A program made the position numbers and the translations under genes. Under the pieces are notes generated by a model. The model was given only the letters and a program-made list of their open reading frames with translations. It had not been told where the DNA came from and did not search any database. This document shows, in pieces, positions 49,953 through 58,200 of a DNA stretch of 64,000 nt. Position 1 is the stretch's first letter; every line of letters begins with the position of its first letter. Origin of the DNA: Streptomyces sp. Alt3 (GTDB lineage Bacteria > Actinomycetota > Actinomycetes > Streptomycetales > Streptomycetaceae). The DNA lies in contig NZ_CP120984.1 in assembly GCF_030719215.1 (NCBI RefSeq), positions 214,921 through 278,920 of the forward strand, read 5' to 3'.

Positions 49953-50209
49953 CCGCTGAACCGTGGGCGGTACGCCTGTCACCGCAGGCTGCGAAGACAC
50001 TCACCGAGCTTCCCCCGGCCGCCAGGGAGATGGTCCGCGACGTCCTTGACATCGCGGTGCGCTCTCCGTGGGGCTGGCCGCAGTGGAACACCGGGGATCC
50101 CGAAGGCGAAGGCGTCCGCGCGGCCTCCATCGGCCAGCTTTCCGTCGTGTACGTGATCAGCCAGCTCACTCGGCACCTGGCGGTCCTGGACATCGTCTGG
50201 CTCGGCTAG
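49949..50209 (+). CDS. RelE/ParE-like toxin candidate
   Basis: An 86-residue protein from ATG 49949 (MTAEPWAVRLSPQAAKTLTE). Typical RelE order: helix AAKTLTELPPAAREMVRDVL, strand RAASIGQLSVVYVISQL and HLAVLDIVWLG at the end. Arg residues (RLS, AREM, RSPWGW) could serve the active site. It is coupled to DUF6247, so the two form a toxin-antitoxin-like unit. The protein is more typical of RelE than the pair at 6528-7090. Confidence 0.65.
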   Translation: MTAEPWAVRLSPQAAKTLTELPPAAREMVRDVLDIAVRSPWGWPQWNTGDPEGEGVRAASIGQLSVVYVISQLTRHLAVLDIVWLG

Positions 50210-50497
50210 CGACCTGGCGAACAAGATCCATGCAGGTCCGCGATGTGCTCGCCCCGCACCACCAGCTGCTCCCGCAGATGTTGCGCCTCGGCCATGGCTG
50301 GGGCGTGCTTCGTGCCGCACACGCCCCAGCTCGGCCCGCAGAGGGGCCACAGCCCGGCTCCTCGGCGCTTATCGGTCCCGGCGCAGCGATGTCACCCGGA
50401 CGCCCGCGAGGGCCGTGTCCGCTCTGCCGGTCGTGGGCACCGCGGCGGTCATGGAGGTGTGTGCCGGCGAATCGTTCGGCTTCTGGGGTGTTCGTGG

Positions 50498-50749
50498 TTA
50501 CGAATGCGAGATTTTCTCCTGGATGGTGAAGACGAAGCCGGTGGTGACGATGAACGCGCTGGCGCTCCAACCGACGCTGAGGAGCGGCGTCGCGTTGAGG
50601 TTGCCGACGATGAGGTAGGTGATGAGCGACGCGATGATGCCGGTCATGACGGCGAGCGCGATCTTCAGGTACTTGATCTTTGTGGTGGCTCGCTCCAGGT
50701 CCTGGGTGAGCGTCTGGTTCTGGGTCCGGAGCTGGGCTGGGGTGGTCAT
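50498..50749 (-). CDS. small protein with coiled coil and two membrane helices
   Basis: An 83-residue protein from ATG 50749 (MTTPAQLRTQNQTLTQDLER). The N-terminal 28 residues are a heptad-like coiled coil (ERATTKIKYLK). Two hydrophobic helices follow (IALAVMTGIIASLITYLIVG and VGWSASAFIVTTGFVFTIQE). The 288-base stretch before it (50210-50497) shows no gene. The role is unknown. Confidence 0.65.
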   Translation of the reverse strand: MTTPAQLRTQNQTLTQDLERATTKIKYLKIALAVMTGIIASLITYLIVGNLNATPLLSVGWSASAFIVTTGFVFTIQEKISHS

Positions 50750-50860
50750 GTTCGGTGAAGTCCTCGGGGGGACGGGGTCGCAGCGCCTGGTGGTGCGAAG
50801 GGGGGTGCCAACGAGTGGCTGGTGGTTCCGGCTGCGCGGTTGTTGTTCCTTACGACGCAG

Positions 50861-50892
50861 GCCGGGCCCGTCGCGTGAGCGACGGGCCCGGC
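50861..50892. terminator. perfect 14-bp stem with GTGA loop
   Basis: GCCGGGCCCGTCGC (50861-50874) pairs fully with GCGACGGGCCCGGC (50879-50892) around GTGA. There is no T tract. It lies downstream of the minus-strand gene ending at 51023 and upstream of the minus-strand gene starting at 50749, which fits a terminator between them. Confidence 0.7.
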
Positions 50893-51022
50893 TCCCCCGA
50901 GTTGCTGCCGCGATGAGGTGTTCACCGTGACCGGTGACGTTGATCGGATTATTCAGTGACTCATGTGGTGGGTCGGATCACTCGTTGGCTTCTGACAGGA
51001 GACCGTTCAAGTGCTCATCCAC

Positions 51023-51214
51023 CTAATCCGTAGCCACGTTCGGGCGCACCAGTCGGTGAGTGCGCAGCCGCGCGGCGGTGGCCCGCCGAGCGGGAGACCG
51101 CCCCCACGCCGGTGAACCGGTGAGCAGGTTGTCGACGAGCCGGTACGCGCGGATCCAGAGCACTGACAGCAGAGTCCGCACCACGGCGAAAGCGTTGGTG
51201 ATTCGTTCGAACAC
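51023..51214 (-). CDS. small protein with a hydrophobic helix
   Basis: A 63-residue protein from GTG 51214, reading VFERITNAFAVVRTLLSVLW, then IRAYRLVDNLLTGSPAWGRS and a basic end. AAGGAAT lies upstream. The first 25 residues form an amphipathic helix. A longer frame to 51342 runs through the GGGT repeats and is unlikely. The role is unknown. Confidence 0.5.
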   Translation of the reverse strand: MFERITNAFAVVRTLLSVLWIRAYRLVDNLLTGSPAWGRSPARRATAARLRTHRLVRPNVATD

Positions 51215-51231
51215 AGTGATTCCTTCGGGAA

Positions 51232-51258
51232 GGGTGGGTGGGTGGGTGGGTGGGTGGG
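51232..51258 (+). repeat. (GGGT)6GGG run with G-quadruplex potential
   Basis: Seven G triplets separated by single T residues fill 51232-51258. Four triplets with one-base loops already make a very stable parallel G-quadruplex, so this can form several. It lies 18 bases upstream of the start of the small minus-strand gene, whose template strand carries the G run. Copy number is likely to vary between strains. Confidence 0.85.
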
Positions 51259-51363
51259 AGAAGGCGCGCCTAGCAGGGCTAGCCCTCCCCTCCGGTCTGC
51301 GGGTCGGGGGTACCGAATTTGCGGGGGGTTTCGGTACCCCAAGCCGTAGGCCAGAGGGAGGAG

Positions 51364-51912
51364 CTAGTCCTCCGCGGCGAGCCGGCGCATCACGGCCGGT
51401 TCGCGAAGCCTCCGGTTGGCTGCCCTGATCATCTGGCGCACAGCGCTGTCACTCGCTGCACCGACCAGTTCGGCGATGCTGCGGGAGTCGAGCCCGTAGT
51501 AGTGCTTGAGGATGTAGACCTTGTGCTGCTGCGGAGTCAGTTCCTCGCGCATGACTGACTGGACCCTCACAAGGTCCACATCGCGGTCGAAATCGATCAC
51601 GATGCCGGTCTCGCTGAACTCGTCCAGGTCTCCGCCGGCGAAGGCGTCGGCCTGTCGGCCGAGCTGGCGGAGCAGGTCGGTCGCCGCGTTCACGCAGACG
51701 GTCGCCATGTAGGCGTCCAGCTTCGCGACCGGGGGCCCGGACTGCAGACGCTTGAACATGTGAAGGAGTGCCTCCTGCCACACGTCATCGATGTGTCCAC
51801 GCGCGATGCGCTTCTCGATCACCCGCTTGAAGTGCTTCTCGCGGCTCTTCAGGTGCTGAATCTGCTCTTCGACTGATCGATCCTCGTAGGGACCACCGGA
51901 CGACTGCGTCAT
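51364..51912 (-). CDS. ECF-type RNA polymerase sigma factor
   Basis: A 182-residue protein from ATG 51912 (MTQSSGGPYEDRSVEEQIQH). Region 2: REKHFKRVIEKRIARGHIDD, VWQEALLHMFKRLQ and VCVNAATDLLRQLGRQ. Region 4: ELTPQQHKVYILKHYYGLDS, RSIAELVGAASDSAVRQMIR. This is the normal ECF layout without a C-terminal extension. No anti-sigma gene is adjacent; the gene's 3' flank is the GGGT repeat zone. It directs RNA polymerase to a small regulon that cannot be read here. Confidence 0.78.
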   Translation of the reverse strand: MTQSSGGPYEDRSVEEQIQHLKSREKHFKRVIEKRIARGHIDDVWQEALLHMFKRLQSGPPVAKLDAYMATVCVNAATDLLRQLGRQADAFAGGDLDEFSETGIVIDFDRDVDLVRVQSVMREELTPQQHKVYILKHYYGLDSRSIAELVGAASDSAVRQMIRAANRRLREPAVMRRLAAED

Positions 51913-52068
51913 CGGGCCGTGCTCCGATCATGAGTAGCTGCTGCCCCAGCCGATCAGGGGAGGTCGTAATCCCCCGGGTACTCTCATCGCCTGGCTTCTT
52001 TACACCAGGACGCTCGGCACTCGCCGAACGTGAGGCAGCATCACGAAGTTCTCGGCGCGGATACCCTG

Positions 52069-52260
52069 ATGATCGCTTCGGGGGCTCCGTTGGATTTCCC
52101 GCTGGCCGCCGTAACCCTGTCCCGGCTGGCCGCGTGGGCCGTGTCCGCCCTGGGCAACCGTGGCGTCCCCTTGCCGATGACTGGCCGGAACCCGGGGGCG
52201 TTCAAGGCTCACCGGCGGCTCCGCGCGGTCAACGGCGGCAGCAACGAACAGGAGGCGTGA
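52069..52260 (+). CDS. small hypothetical protein, coupled to the next gene
   Basis: About 63 residues from ATG 52069 (MIASGAPLDFPLAAVTLSRL). A helix (AAVTLSRLAAWAVSALGNRG) leads to a basic end (FKAHRRLRAVNGGSNEQEA). The stop overlaps the next start by one base (TGATG, 52258-52262). ATG 52030 is an in-frame alternative start. Unknown function. Confidence 0.5.
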   Translation: MIASGAPLDFPLAAVTLSRLAAWAVSALGNRGVPLPMTGRNPGAFKAHRRLRAVNGGSNEQEA

Positions 52261-52472
52261 TGCAGAGCAGTGCGGAGAACATCGAGGTTGTGGTCAGGAT
52301 CGTGGACACCATGGTCGCCTACCGGAAGGCGCACGGCGGACTACCTGCCGACACGGACGGGCTTGAGAGCATGGCCGTGGCGATCGTCGAAGCCCTGGAG
52401 CGCGACGACTTCCGCATCGTGGATGTTTTGAGCGGCAGCCGGACCGAGGCGCCCACACCCGAACTGGCCTGA
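52260..52472 (+). CDS. small helical hypothetical protein
   Basis: A 70-residue protein from ATG 52260 (MQSSAENIEVVVRIVDTMVA) with a near-perfect AGGAGG in the previous coding end. It has helices VVRIVDTMVAYRKAHGG and GLESMAVAIVEALERDDFRI and an acidic tail. It is coupled to the previous gene. No function is known to me. Confidence 0.55.
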   Translation: MQSSAENIEVVVRIVDTMVAYRKAHGGLPADTDGLESMAVAIVEALERDDFRIVDVLSGSRTEAPTPELA

Positions 52473-52578
52473 CGGCACGGCAGCGGGGCGCCAGCCATCC
52501 CGGGGCCGGCGCCCCGCTTGCGTTCTGCACCCCGTCAGCTCGTGGTTAGCCAGCGAGCTGACGAGCCAGCAAGCCAGG

Positions 52579-52881
52579 TCAGGTGTCACCTATCCGTGCA
52601 GCAGTCCCGAGGTCGACTTCGTACCGTGCCAAGGTCAGATGGCTTTCCACATCCGTGGTTGCCTCAAGCGTGGTGTGGAGCTCTTCTCGGCCGTGAGCGA
52701 GGAACGCGTCGACAGAGGTAGTCACGAGGGGCGCGGGCGGCAGGGTCGCGGCATAGAGGGCAGCGGCCAGCCTGCCTTCGACGTCTGTGGTCGCGTTCAG
52801 TGCGGTGGTCAGGCGCTGCATAGCCGAGGCCAGCACGCCATCCTCCGGCTGGGCGGCAGGGCGCTTGGGTGAGCTGCTCAC
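52579..52881 (-). CDS. small protein coupled to the WhiB-sigma gene, with an internal duplication
   Basis: A 100-residue protein from GTG 52881 (MSSSPKRPAAQPEDGVLASA). The GTG overlaps the stop of the WhiB-sigma gene (GTGA, 52878-52881), so the two are co-translated. The protein has two similar parts: TALNATTDVEGRLAAALYAA and TTLEATTDVESHLTLARYEV. There is no membrane segment or cysteine. Proteins encoded right behind ECF sigma factors are often anti-sigma factors, so it may control its neighbour. This has not been shown for this family. Confidence 0.6.
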   Translation of the reverse strand: MSSSPKRPAAQPEDGVLASAMQRLTTALNATTDVEGRLAAALYAATLPPAPLVTTSVDAFLAHGREELHTTLEATTDVESHLTLARYEVDLGTAARIGDT

Positions 52882-53705
52882 AGTGCACCTCCTTCGTCCT
52901 GTTCCTGGAGCATGCGCTCGAGGCTCTGACGTGCCCTGCGCAGGTTCTGACGAACGTTGGGGCCTGGGACTCCGAGCGCATCAGCGGTCTGCGTGGGTGT
53001 GGCCCCGTCGATTTCGAAGGCCATTACCGTGCGCTGCAGGGCAGGAAGCCGCCGCAGCAGCTGCACGAGGTCGACCTGCTCGGCGATGTCGCCACACGGG
53101 TCAGGGATGGTCACCTCGCCCAGAGCAGCGGAGTCCAGGGACCAGGTCTTTTCCTTCCCCTTGGCCTTGAGCCACATCCGCCAGGCGGTGGTCCGCAGCC
53201 AGGCTGCGGGGTGAGTGACCGACTCCCACACTCGGGCCAGCTGCACGAAGGCGCTCTGTACCGCATCTTCGGCATCGTACCGGCCCGCGCCCGCAGCGAT
53301 CAGAAACCCGACGGTCGGCACGAAACGGGCCCGAAAGAGGACCCCGTACTGCTGCTCCTGTTCCGCCGACAGGACTGACTGCTCCTGCGGCGGCTTGGGC
53401 CGTTCCTCCACCAGGAGCCCGCTGCTCCGCTCGAACTCGGTGCGGGCGCTCTGAAGCAGAGCGCGCCAGGACCTGACGGTGGGGCGCCTACGCAGCAGGG
53501 CGCGTCGTTCCCGTTCGGTCATGCCACCCCAGACACCGAACTCGACCCGGTTGTCGAGCGCGTCGGCCAGGCACTCGGTGCGCACGGGGCAGCCGGTGCA
53601 CACCGTCTTGCTCCGACCTTGTGCCGTGGACTGCACGAACAGGTCGTCTGAATCAGCGGTGGAGCAGGCCGCCTGTTCTGACCATTCAATGACCCACGAT
53701 GACAC
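52878..53705 (-). CDS. WhiB-like Fe-S domain fused to an ECF-type sigma factor
   Basis: One open frame encodes a WhiB-like domain and a sigma factor; I start at GTG 53705 (275 residues), while TTG 53750 would add 15. WhiB part: EWSEQAACSTADSDDLFVQ, VCTGCPVRTECLADALDN and EFGVWGGMTERERRALLRRR. The cysteines at 14, 36, 39 and 45 have the C-x2-C-x5-C spacing that holds a [4Fe-4S] cluster. Sigma region 2: GRYDAEDAVQSAFVQLARVW and THPAAWLRTTAWRMWLKAK. Region 4: LLRRLPALQRTVMAFEIDGA and TQTADALGVPGPNVRQNLRR. Wbl proteins are known to bind region 4 of the main sigma factor. Here the two are in one chain, suggesting redox- or NO-responsive promoter choice. Confidence 0.82.
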   Translation of the reverse strand: MSSWVIEWSEQAACSTADSDDLFVQSTAQGRSKTVCTGCPVRTECLADALDNRVEFGVWGGMTERERRALLRRRPTVRSWRALLQSARTEFERSSGLLVEERPKPPQEQSVLSAEQEQQYGVLFRARFVPTVGFLIAAGAGRYDAEDAVQSAFVQLARVWESVTHPAAWLRTTAWRMWLKAKGKEKTWSLDSAALGEVTIPDPCGDIAEQVDLVQLLRRLPALQRTVMAFEIDGATPTQTADALGVPGPNVRQNLRRARQSLERMLQEQDEGGAL

Positions 53706-53934
53706 TGCCGCCCCCTTGGCTTTCAGTCGTCCGCGGTCTGCCGACTTCAACGGTGATCTTGTCGTGTTCGTCGGTAACCCGGCTGCCGCAGGGCAGGCCC
53801 CGGATCATCTCACTGCGATGCCGGCTGCGGGTGCGAGCCATGCTCTTGTCGCCGTGCACCCGGATCCACATCCGCAACATGCCCGTTAGACAACCGGCCA
53901 CAGCAACGAGGGCTGCAACCTCATACTCCAGCAT
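53686..53934 (-). CDS. small membrane-anchored basic protein
   Basis: An 82-residue protein from 53934 (MLEYEVAALVAVAGCLTGML). The first 22 residues are one membrane helix, followed by RMWIRVHGDKSMARTRSRHR and a polar end (EHDKITVEVGRPRTTESQGG). Its end overlaps the WhiB-sigma start, so it may be the first gene of that operon. It is not recognised. Confidence 0.45.
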   Translation of the reverse strand: MLEYEVAALVAVAGCLTGMLRMWIRVHGDKSMARTRSRHRSEMIRGLPCGSRVTDEHDKITVEVGRPRTTESQGGGSVIVGH

Positions 53935-54149
53935 CGCTGGCTCCGATCGATGAACTTGGTTGGTGCTGTCGAAGGGTCAGTGCCTGCGAGGGGCCGCTGC
54001 GTGACGTCGCGGCTGCATTTTTCTTTGGGAATCTTCCGACCGGGGCGAGCGGGACGGCCACGGGCGGGCGGTCTCCGTTCCTCGGCATCTGTGGCCGAGG
54101 ACCTCGCCCGCGAGGTACTGCTCCGAGCCGCTGAAAGGGACCACGCCGC

Positions 54150-54986
54150 ATGACCGACACGACGGGGGACCTATTCGGCCTGACACCCGGCGTCGCGCCG
54201 CCGGCCTCGCCGGTTGCTCCCCCGGGCGCGCTCCGAAGCGGGACGCCGCGGAGCCGGACACCTCCAGCCGTGCCGCTCCAGCGTGATGAGGTCACTGGCA
54301 CTCCGGCCGAGCGCCTGGCCGTTGTCGAGGACGCACTGCGCCGGGCGCAGCTCACCGAGATGGGGAGTGTCCGCGCGGCCCGGGTCCGCAGGCGCATCGA
54401 GGCCGGGGCGGCGCTGGCGATCCTCGTGGGGGACGAGTTCCACAAGGAGGTCGGTTACGCGTCGCTGGACGAGTACGCAGCCACCGTGCTCCACATGGAC
54501 CGTACGGCCGTCTGTGAATTCATCAAGGACGGCAAGTGCCTCGCCCTGGTGGCCCCGCTCGTCAAGGCGACGAACCGGCCCCTGCTGCCCGCACAGGCGA
54601 AGGTCCTGGCACCGATCGTCGAGACGCACGGGCAGGACAAGGCCCGAACAGTGCTGGAGAGGGCGGAGGCGGACGGCGGAAAGGTCACCGTCGCCTCCCT
54701 GAAGGCCGCGGCGCAGGAGATGAAGCTCGAGGTGGCCACGGCTGAGAAGAGCCCGGCACCGCGCCGCACCACCCCGGCGCCCCTGGACGTCATTGAGGCC
54801 GGGCTTCTTGCACTTCGCGATGTCCGTGCCGCGCTCGACAAGACCGCGTTCCGTGCTGGATGGGACGCAGCGGCCGTCGGCGGAGAGGCCGACGCCGAGC
54901 GTCTAGAGCAACTCCGGGCAGATGTCTCCGACGAGGCGCGCGCCATCGGAGCCGCCGCCCGCTGGCAGCCCAAGACACTCAAGTAA
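54150..54986 (+). CDS. hypothetical DNA-binding-like protein, 278 aa
   Basis: The start is ATG 54150 (MTDTTGDLFGLTPGVAPPAS). After a Pro-rich start come helices (ERLAVVEDALRRAQLTEMGS, RRRIEAGAALAILVGDEFHK) and VGYASLDEYAATVLHMDRTA VCEFIKDGKCL, which looks like a helix-turn-helix. Then RPLLPAQAKVLAPIVETHGQ and KARTVLERAEADGGKVTVAS, similar to the middle of ParB/KorB-type proteins. The C-terminus is helical (LEQLRADVSDEARAIGAAAR). A perfect palindrome follows the stop. A nucleoid or partition accessory role is possible but unproven. Confidence 0.6.
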   Translation: MTDTTGDLFGLTPGVAPPASPVAPPGALRSGTPRSRTPPAVPLQRDEVTGTPAERLAVVEDALRRAQLTEMGSVRAARVRRRIEAGAALAILVGDEFHKEVGYASLDEYAATVLHMDRTAVCEFIKDGKCLALVAPLVKATNRPLLPAQAKVLAPIVETHGQDKARTVLERAEADGGKVTVASLKAAAQEMKLEVATAEKSPAPRRTTPAPLDVIEAGLLALRDVRAALDKTAFRAGWDAAAVGGEADAERLEQLRADVSDEARAIGAAARWQPKTLK

Positions 54987-54991
54987 CGAAG

Positions 54992-55033
54992 GCGCATGGA
55001 GGGGGCCCTCGATCGAGGGCCCCCTCCATGCGC
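54992..55033. terminator. perfect 42-bp palindrome, bidirectional terminator
   Basis: The 21 bases 54992-55012 (GCGCATGGAGGGGGCCCTCGA) are the exact complement of 55013-55033. It starts six bases after the stop of the 54150 gene and faces the restriction-modification gene ending at 55227. Streptomyces terminators often lack a T tract, so this should end transcription from both sides. Confidence 0.85.
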
Positions 55034-55226
55034 GGGGCGTCTCCATGACCAGCGTGTGTATGCCGCCTGAGCCCTCATCTCGGCCCTTAGCGCGCTTGGT
55101 GGTGTAGTGACGCCGACGCTATGGCGGGCCTGTATCAGATGCGGCTCCCAGGATTGCCTCGCTACCCACACGCCAAAACCGACCCGGACCCCTCGCTGTG
55201 TCGGCGCGGAGGACATGACCTGCCAG

Positions 55227-58200
55227 CTATTCCAAGATGTCCAGCTCCGGAAGGTTGTCGATGATTTTCATCGTTTCCAGGCTGACCGTGACGATTCGCT
55301 TGAGCAGATCGATGATGTACCGCGGGTCGTCGGACCAGTCGTTGGGGTCGTTGACGATTTCCGAGGCCTTGTCGACCTTTACCTGGTAGCGGTCGATGAT
55401 CCACTCGATCGCGGAGCGGGCACCGAGCTGGTAGCGGTACGCCTCTTCCGGGATGTTGGTCAGCTTGACCCGGGTGTTGTAGACGATCGTCGACCGGTCA
55501 GCCTGCCCTTTGATCTTCGGGATCTTCATCTTGGCGACCCGGTACAGCTCGCTGGGGGGCGTGGCGGACGCGTCGCCGGTCACCGTCTTGACGATGCCCT
55601 TGTACGGCTCGGCCTGTTCGTAGTTGATGTGCAGGTCGGCGAGCTTGCGGCCGGCCTCGGCGAAGCCGTGGAAGTCACGCACCTTGGGGATGCGTGGCAG
55701 GGATTTCTTCAAATCCGCGGCGAAGCGCTCGCGGTACTCCGGGGAGTGGAGCAAGCCGTAGGTGTAGTAGAAGACATCGTCCTTGGTGATGGCCAGGTCG
55801 GGGTACGTCTTGCGGTACCCCGCGAGGGCGGTGTCGGTGATGTTGTCGACACGCTCGTAGGCGTCGCCGTCGCTGGTGCCTTCGGTAGATGCGAAGAGGT
55901 CATCGCCGGTGCTCAGCTCGCGGTAGGCGTAGCGGGGGAAGAACTTGCCACCGCTGCCTGCTCCCGTGACGTGACGGTCGGGTAGGCGGTCGAGCATTAT
56001 GACCGAGAACGGCACTGCGGACCCTTCTCCAACGACGTAGAAGCCGAGGTTCTCGTGCTCGGGCGTCGGGAAAAGGCGGGGGAGCTGGGAAACGATGTCG
56101 TTCAGCTGCGAGTCAAAGTACAGATGCTGCTTCGTGAACGGCCGGTACGTGGACGTGAAGAGACGTTGGCCGTCGAAGGCATACCGCCGCCCCTTCGCGA
56201 TATTCGTCTTGTCCGGCCGGTTCCAGCTGATGTTCTTCGGGTCGTTGTCGATGTACCGGTCGATGTCGACTGCTGACGGGGAAGCCAGTGCTGTTTCTTC
56301 GCAGTGCGCCTCGAAGCCGCGGACCTGTTCGTTATAGAAATCGATCGTCGACTTGACGTTCTCCGTGAGCTTCGGTCGAGAGAAGTTGTAAACCCAAGAG
56401 TCGCGGCCAGTCATGAGGCCGTTGGAATGGAGGACGAAGACGGACCGCTCCCGCAGAGCCTTTTCCTTCTCGCCGATGGCCTGGAAGGTAGTGAACCGCT
56501 CGTCGCGTTGGTTGACCCAGTCACCCTCCGGACTCGGGGTGATCTGCTGCCATTCCACCGTATCGAGGGCCTGGCCGGACACGATGCGGAGCTTGTCCTC
56601 GAGGTTGAGGTAGTCGCCGATGTCCCGGTAGTAGAGCTGACAGCCTTCGCCACTGTCAGCGGCGGTTCCGCCCTTGACGAGGATCAGGACGGCAACGGTG
56701 CTTCGGCTGCCTGAGCCGAAGATCTTGCCGCCCTCCTTACGGGAAAGTTCCCCGGCTGTGCGCTGGTTGCCGCGCAAGTTGTAGCAGTAGATCGCGTCGA
56801 ACTCGTTCACCAGGGAGAGGCGCAGTCCGTCGGCTGTGTTGCCGTCGATGTAGCCGCCGTTGGAGACAAAGGCGACTACGCCCTCGTCTTGAACGCGGTC
56901 GGAAGCCCAGCGGATAGCACGGATATAAGAGTCGTACAGCGACGTCTTGAGAGTGGCTGTGGACTGAGCGACATAAGTCTGTGCAATGCGCCTGTCTAGC
57001 GTCTCGTACTTGAGGTTCTTGTTGTCGTCGTTCTGGCTGTCCTGTCCCGCCGAGTACGGGGGGTTGCCGATGACGACGGTGATGGGCTGGGTCTTCTGCT
57101 TTTTGGCGCGTTCGCTGTTGCCTTCGAACACGTCCATGCCGTCGAGCCTCGCTGCGCCGCCCTCAGCGAGTTGGAAGGTGTCAGTGAGGACGATGCCTTC
57201 GAAGGGCTGGTAGTCGCCGCCGGCGAGGTCGTGGAAGGCGGCTTCGATGTTGATGGCGGCGATGTAGTACGCGAGGAGCACGATCTCGTTGGCGTGGAGC
57301 TCGCTGGTGTACTTGCGCAGGAGGTCTTCGGGCTTGATGAGGCCGGACTGCAGCAGGCGGACGGGGAAGGTGCCGGTGCCGACGAAGGGGTCGATGATCT
57401 GGACGCCCTCGTCGGACAGGGACTTGCCGAGGTGCTTGGTCAGGGCCTGGTCGGTGGCGCGGAGGATGAAGTCGACGACCTCGACCGGGGTGTAGACGAT
57501 GCCCAGGGCCTCGGCTGCCTTCTTTGTCGCAGTTTTGAAGAACTTGTCGTAAAGCTCGACGATGACGCGCTGGCGGCCTTCGTGGTTGTCGATGCCCTCC
57601 GCGCGCATCCGCACCGAGTCGTAGAAGCGCTCGAGGGTTTTGGTCTCGGCGTCGAGGCCTTGGTCGTCGAGGATGTCGAGGATGCCCTGCATGGCCTTGG
57701 AGACCGGGTTGTGCTGGGCGAAGCCGTAGTCCTTGAAGAGGGCGTCGAAGACGGGCTTGGTGATGATGTGCTGGGCGAGCATGTCGATCGCCATGTCGCT
57801 GCTCACGTCGGGGTTTATGGTGGCCCGCAGCTCGGTGACGAATTCCTCGAAGGCGGCCCGCTTGTCGGGCAGTGCGAGCGCTGCCTTGATGCGGGTGACG
57901 TGGCGTTCGGCGATCTCAGCGACGTTCTTGGCCCAGGTTTCCCAGTAGTGGCGCTCGCCGACCTTGTCGACGATGCGGGCGTAGATGGCGTTACGCCAGT
58001 CACTGATGGAGAACAGGGCGTCCTGGACGTGCTGGGCGCTCTGGGCTTCCTTGTCCTTGGCGGTGTCCGCGGTGCTGGAGCCGTCCTTGTCACCGAACGT
58101 CTCGTCGCCCGGGCCGATGTGCCCGATGCCGATGATGTCGGGCTTCTTCTTGTTGAGCTCGATCTGGTTGACGGTCGCGTTGAAGCGGTCGTCGTGGGCG

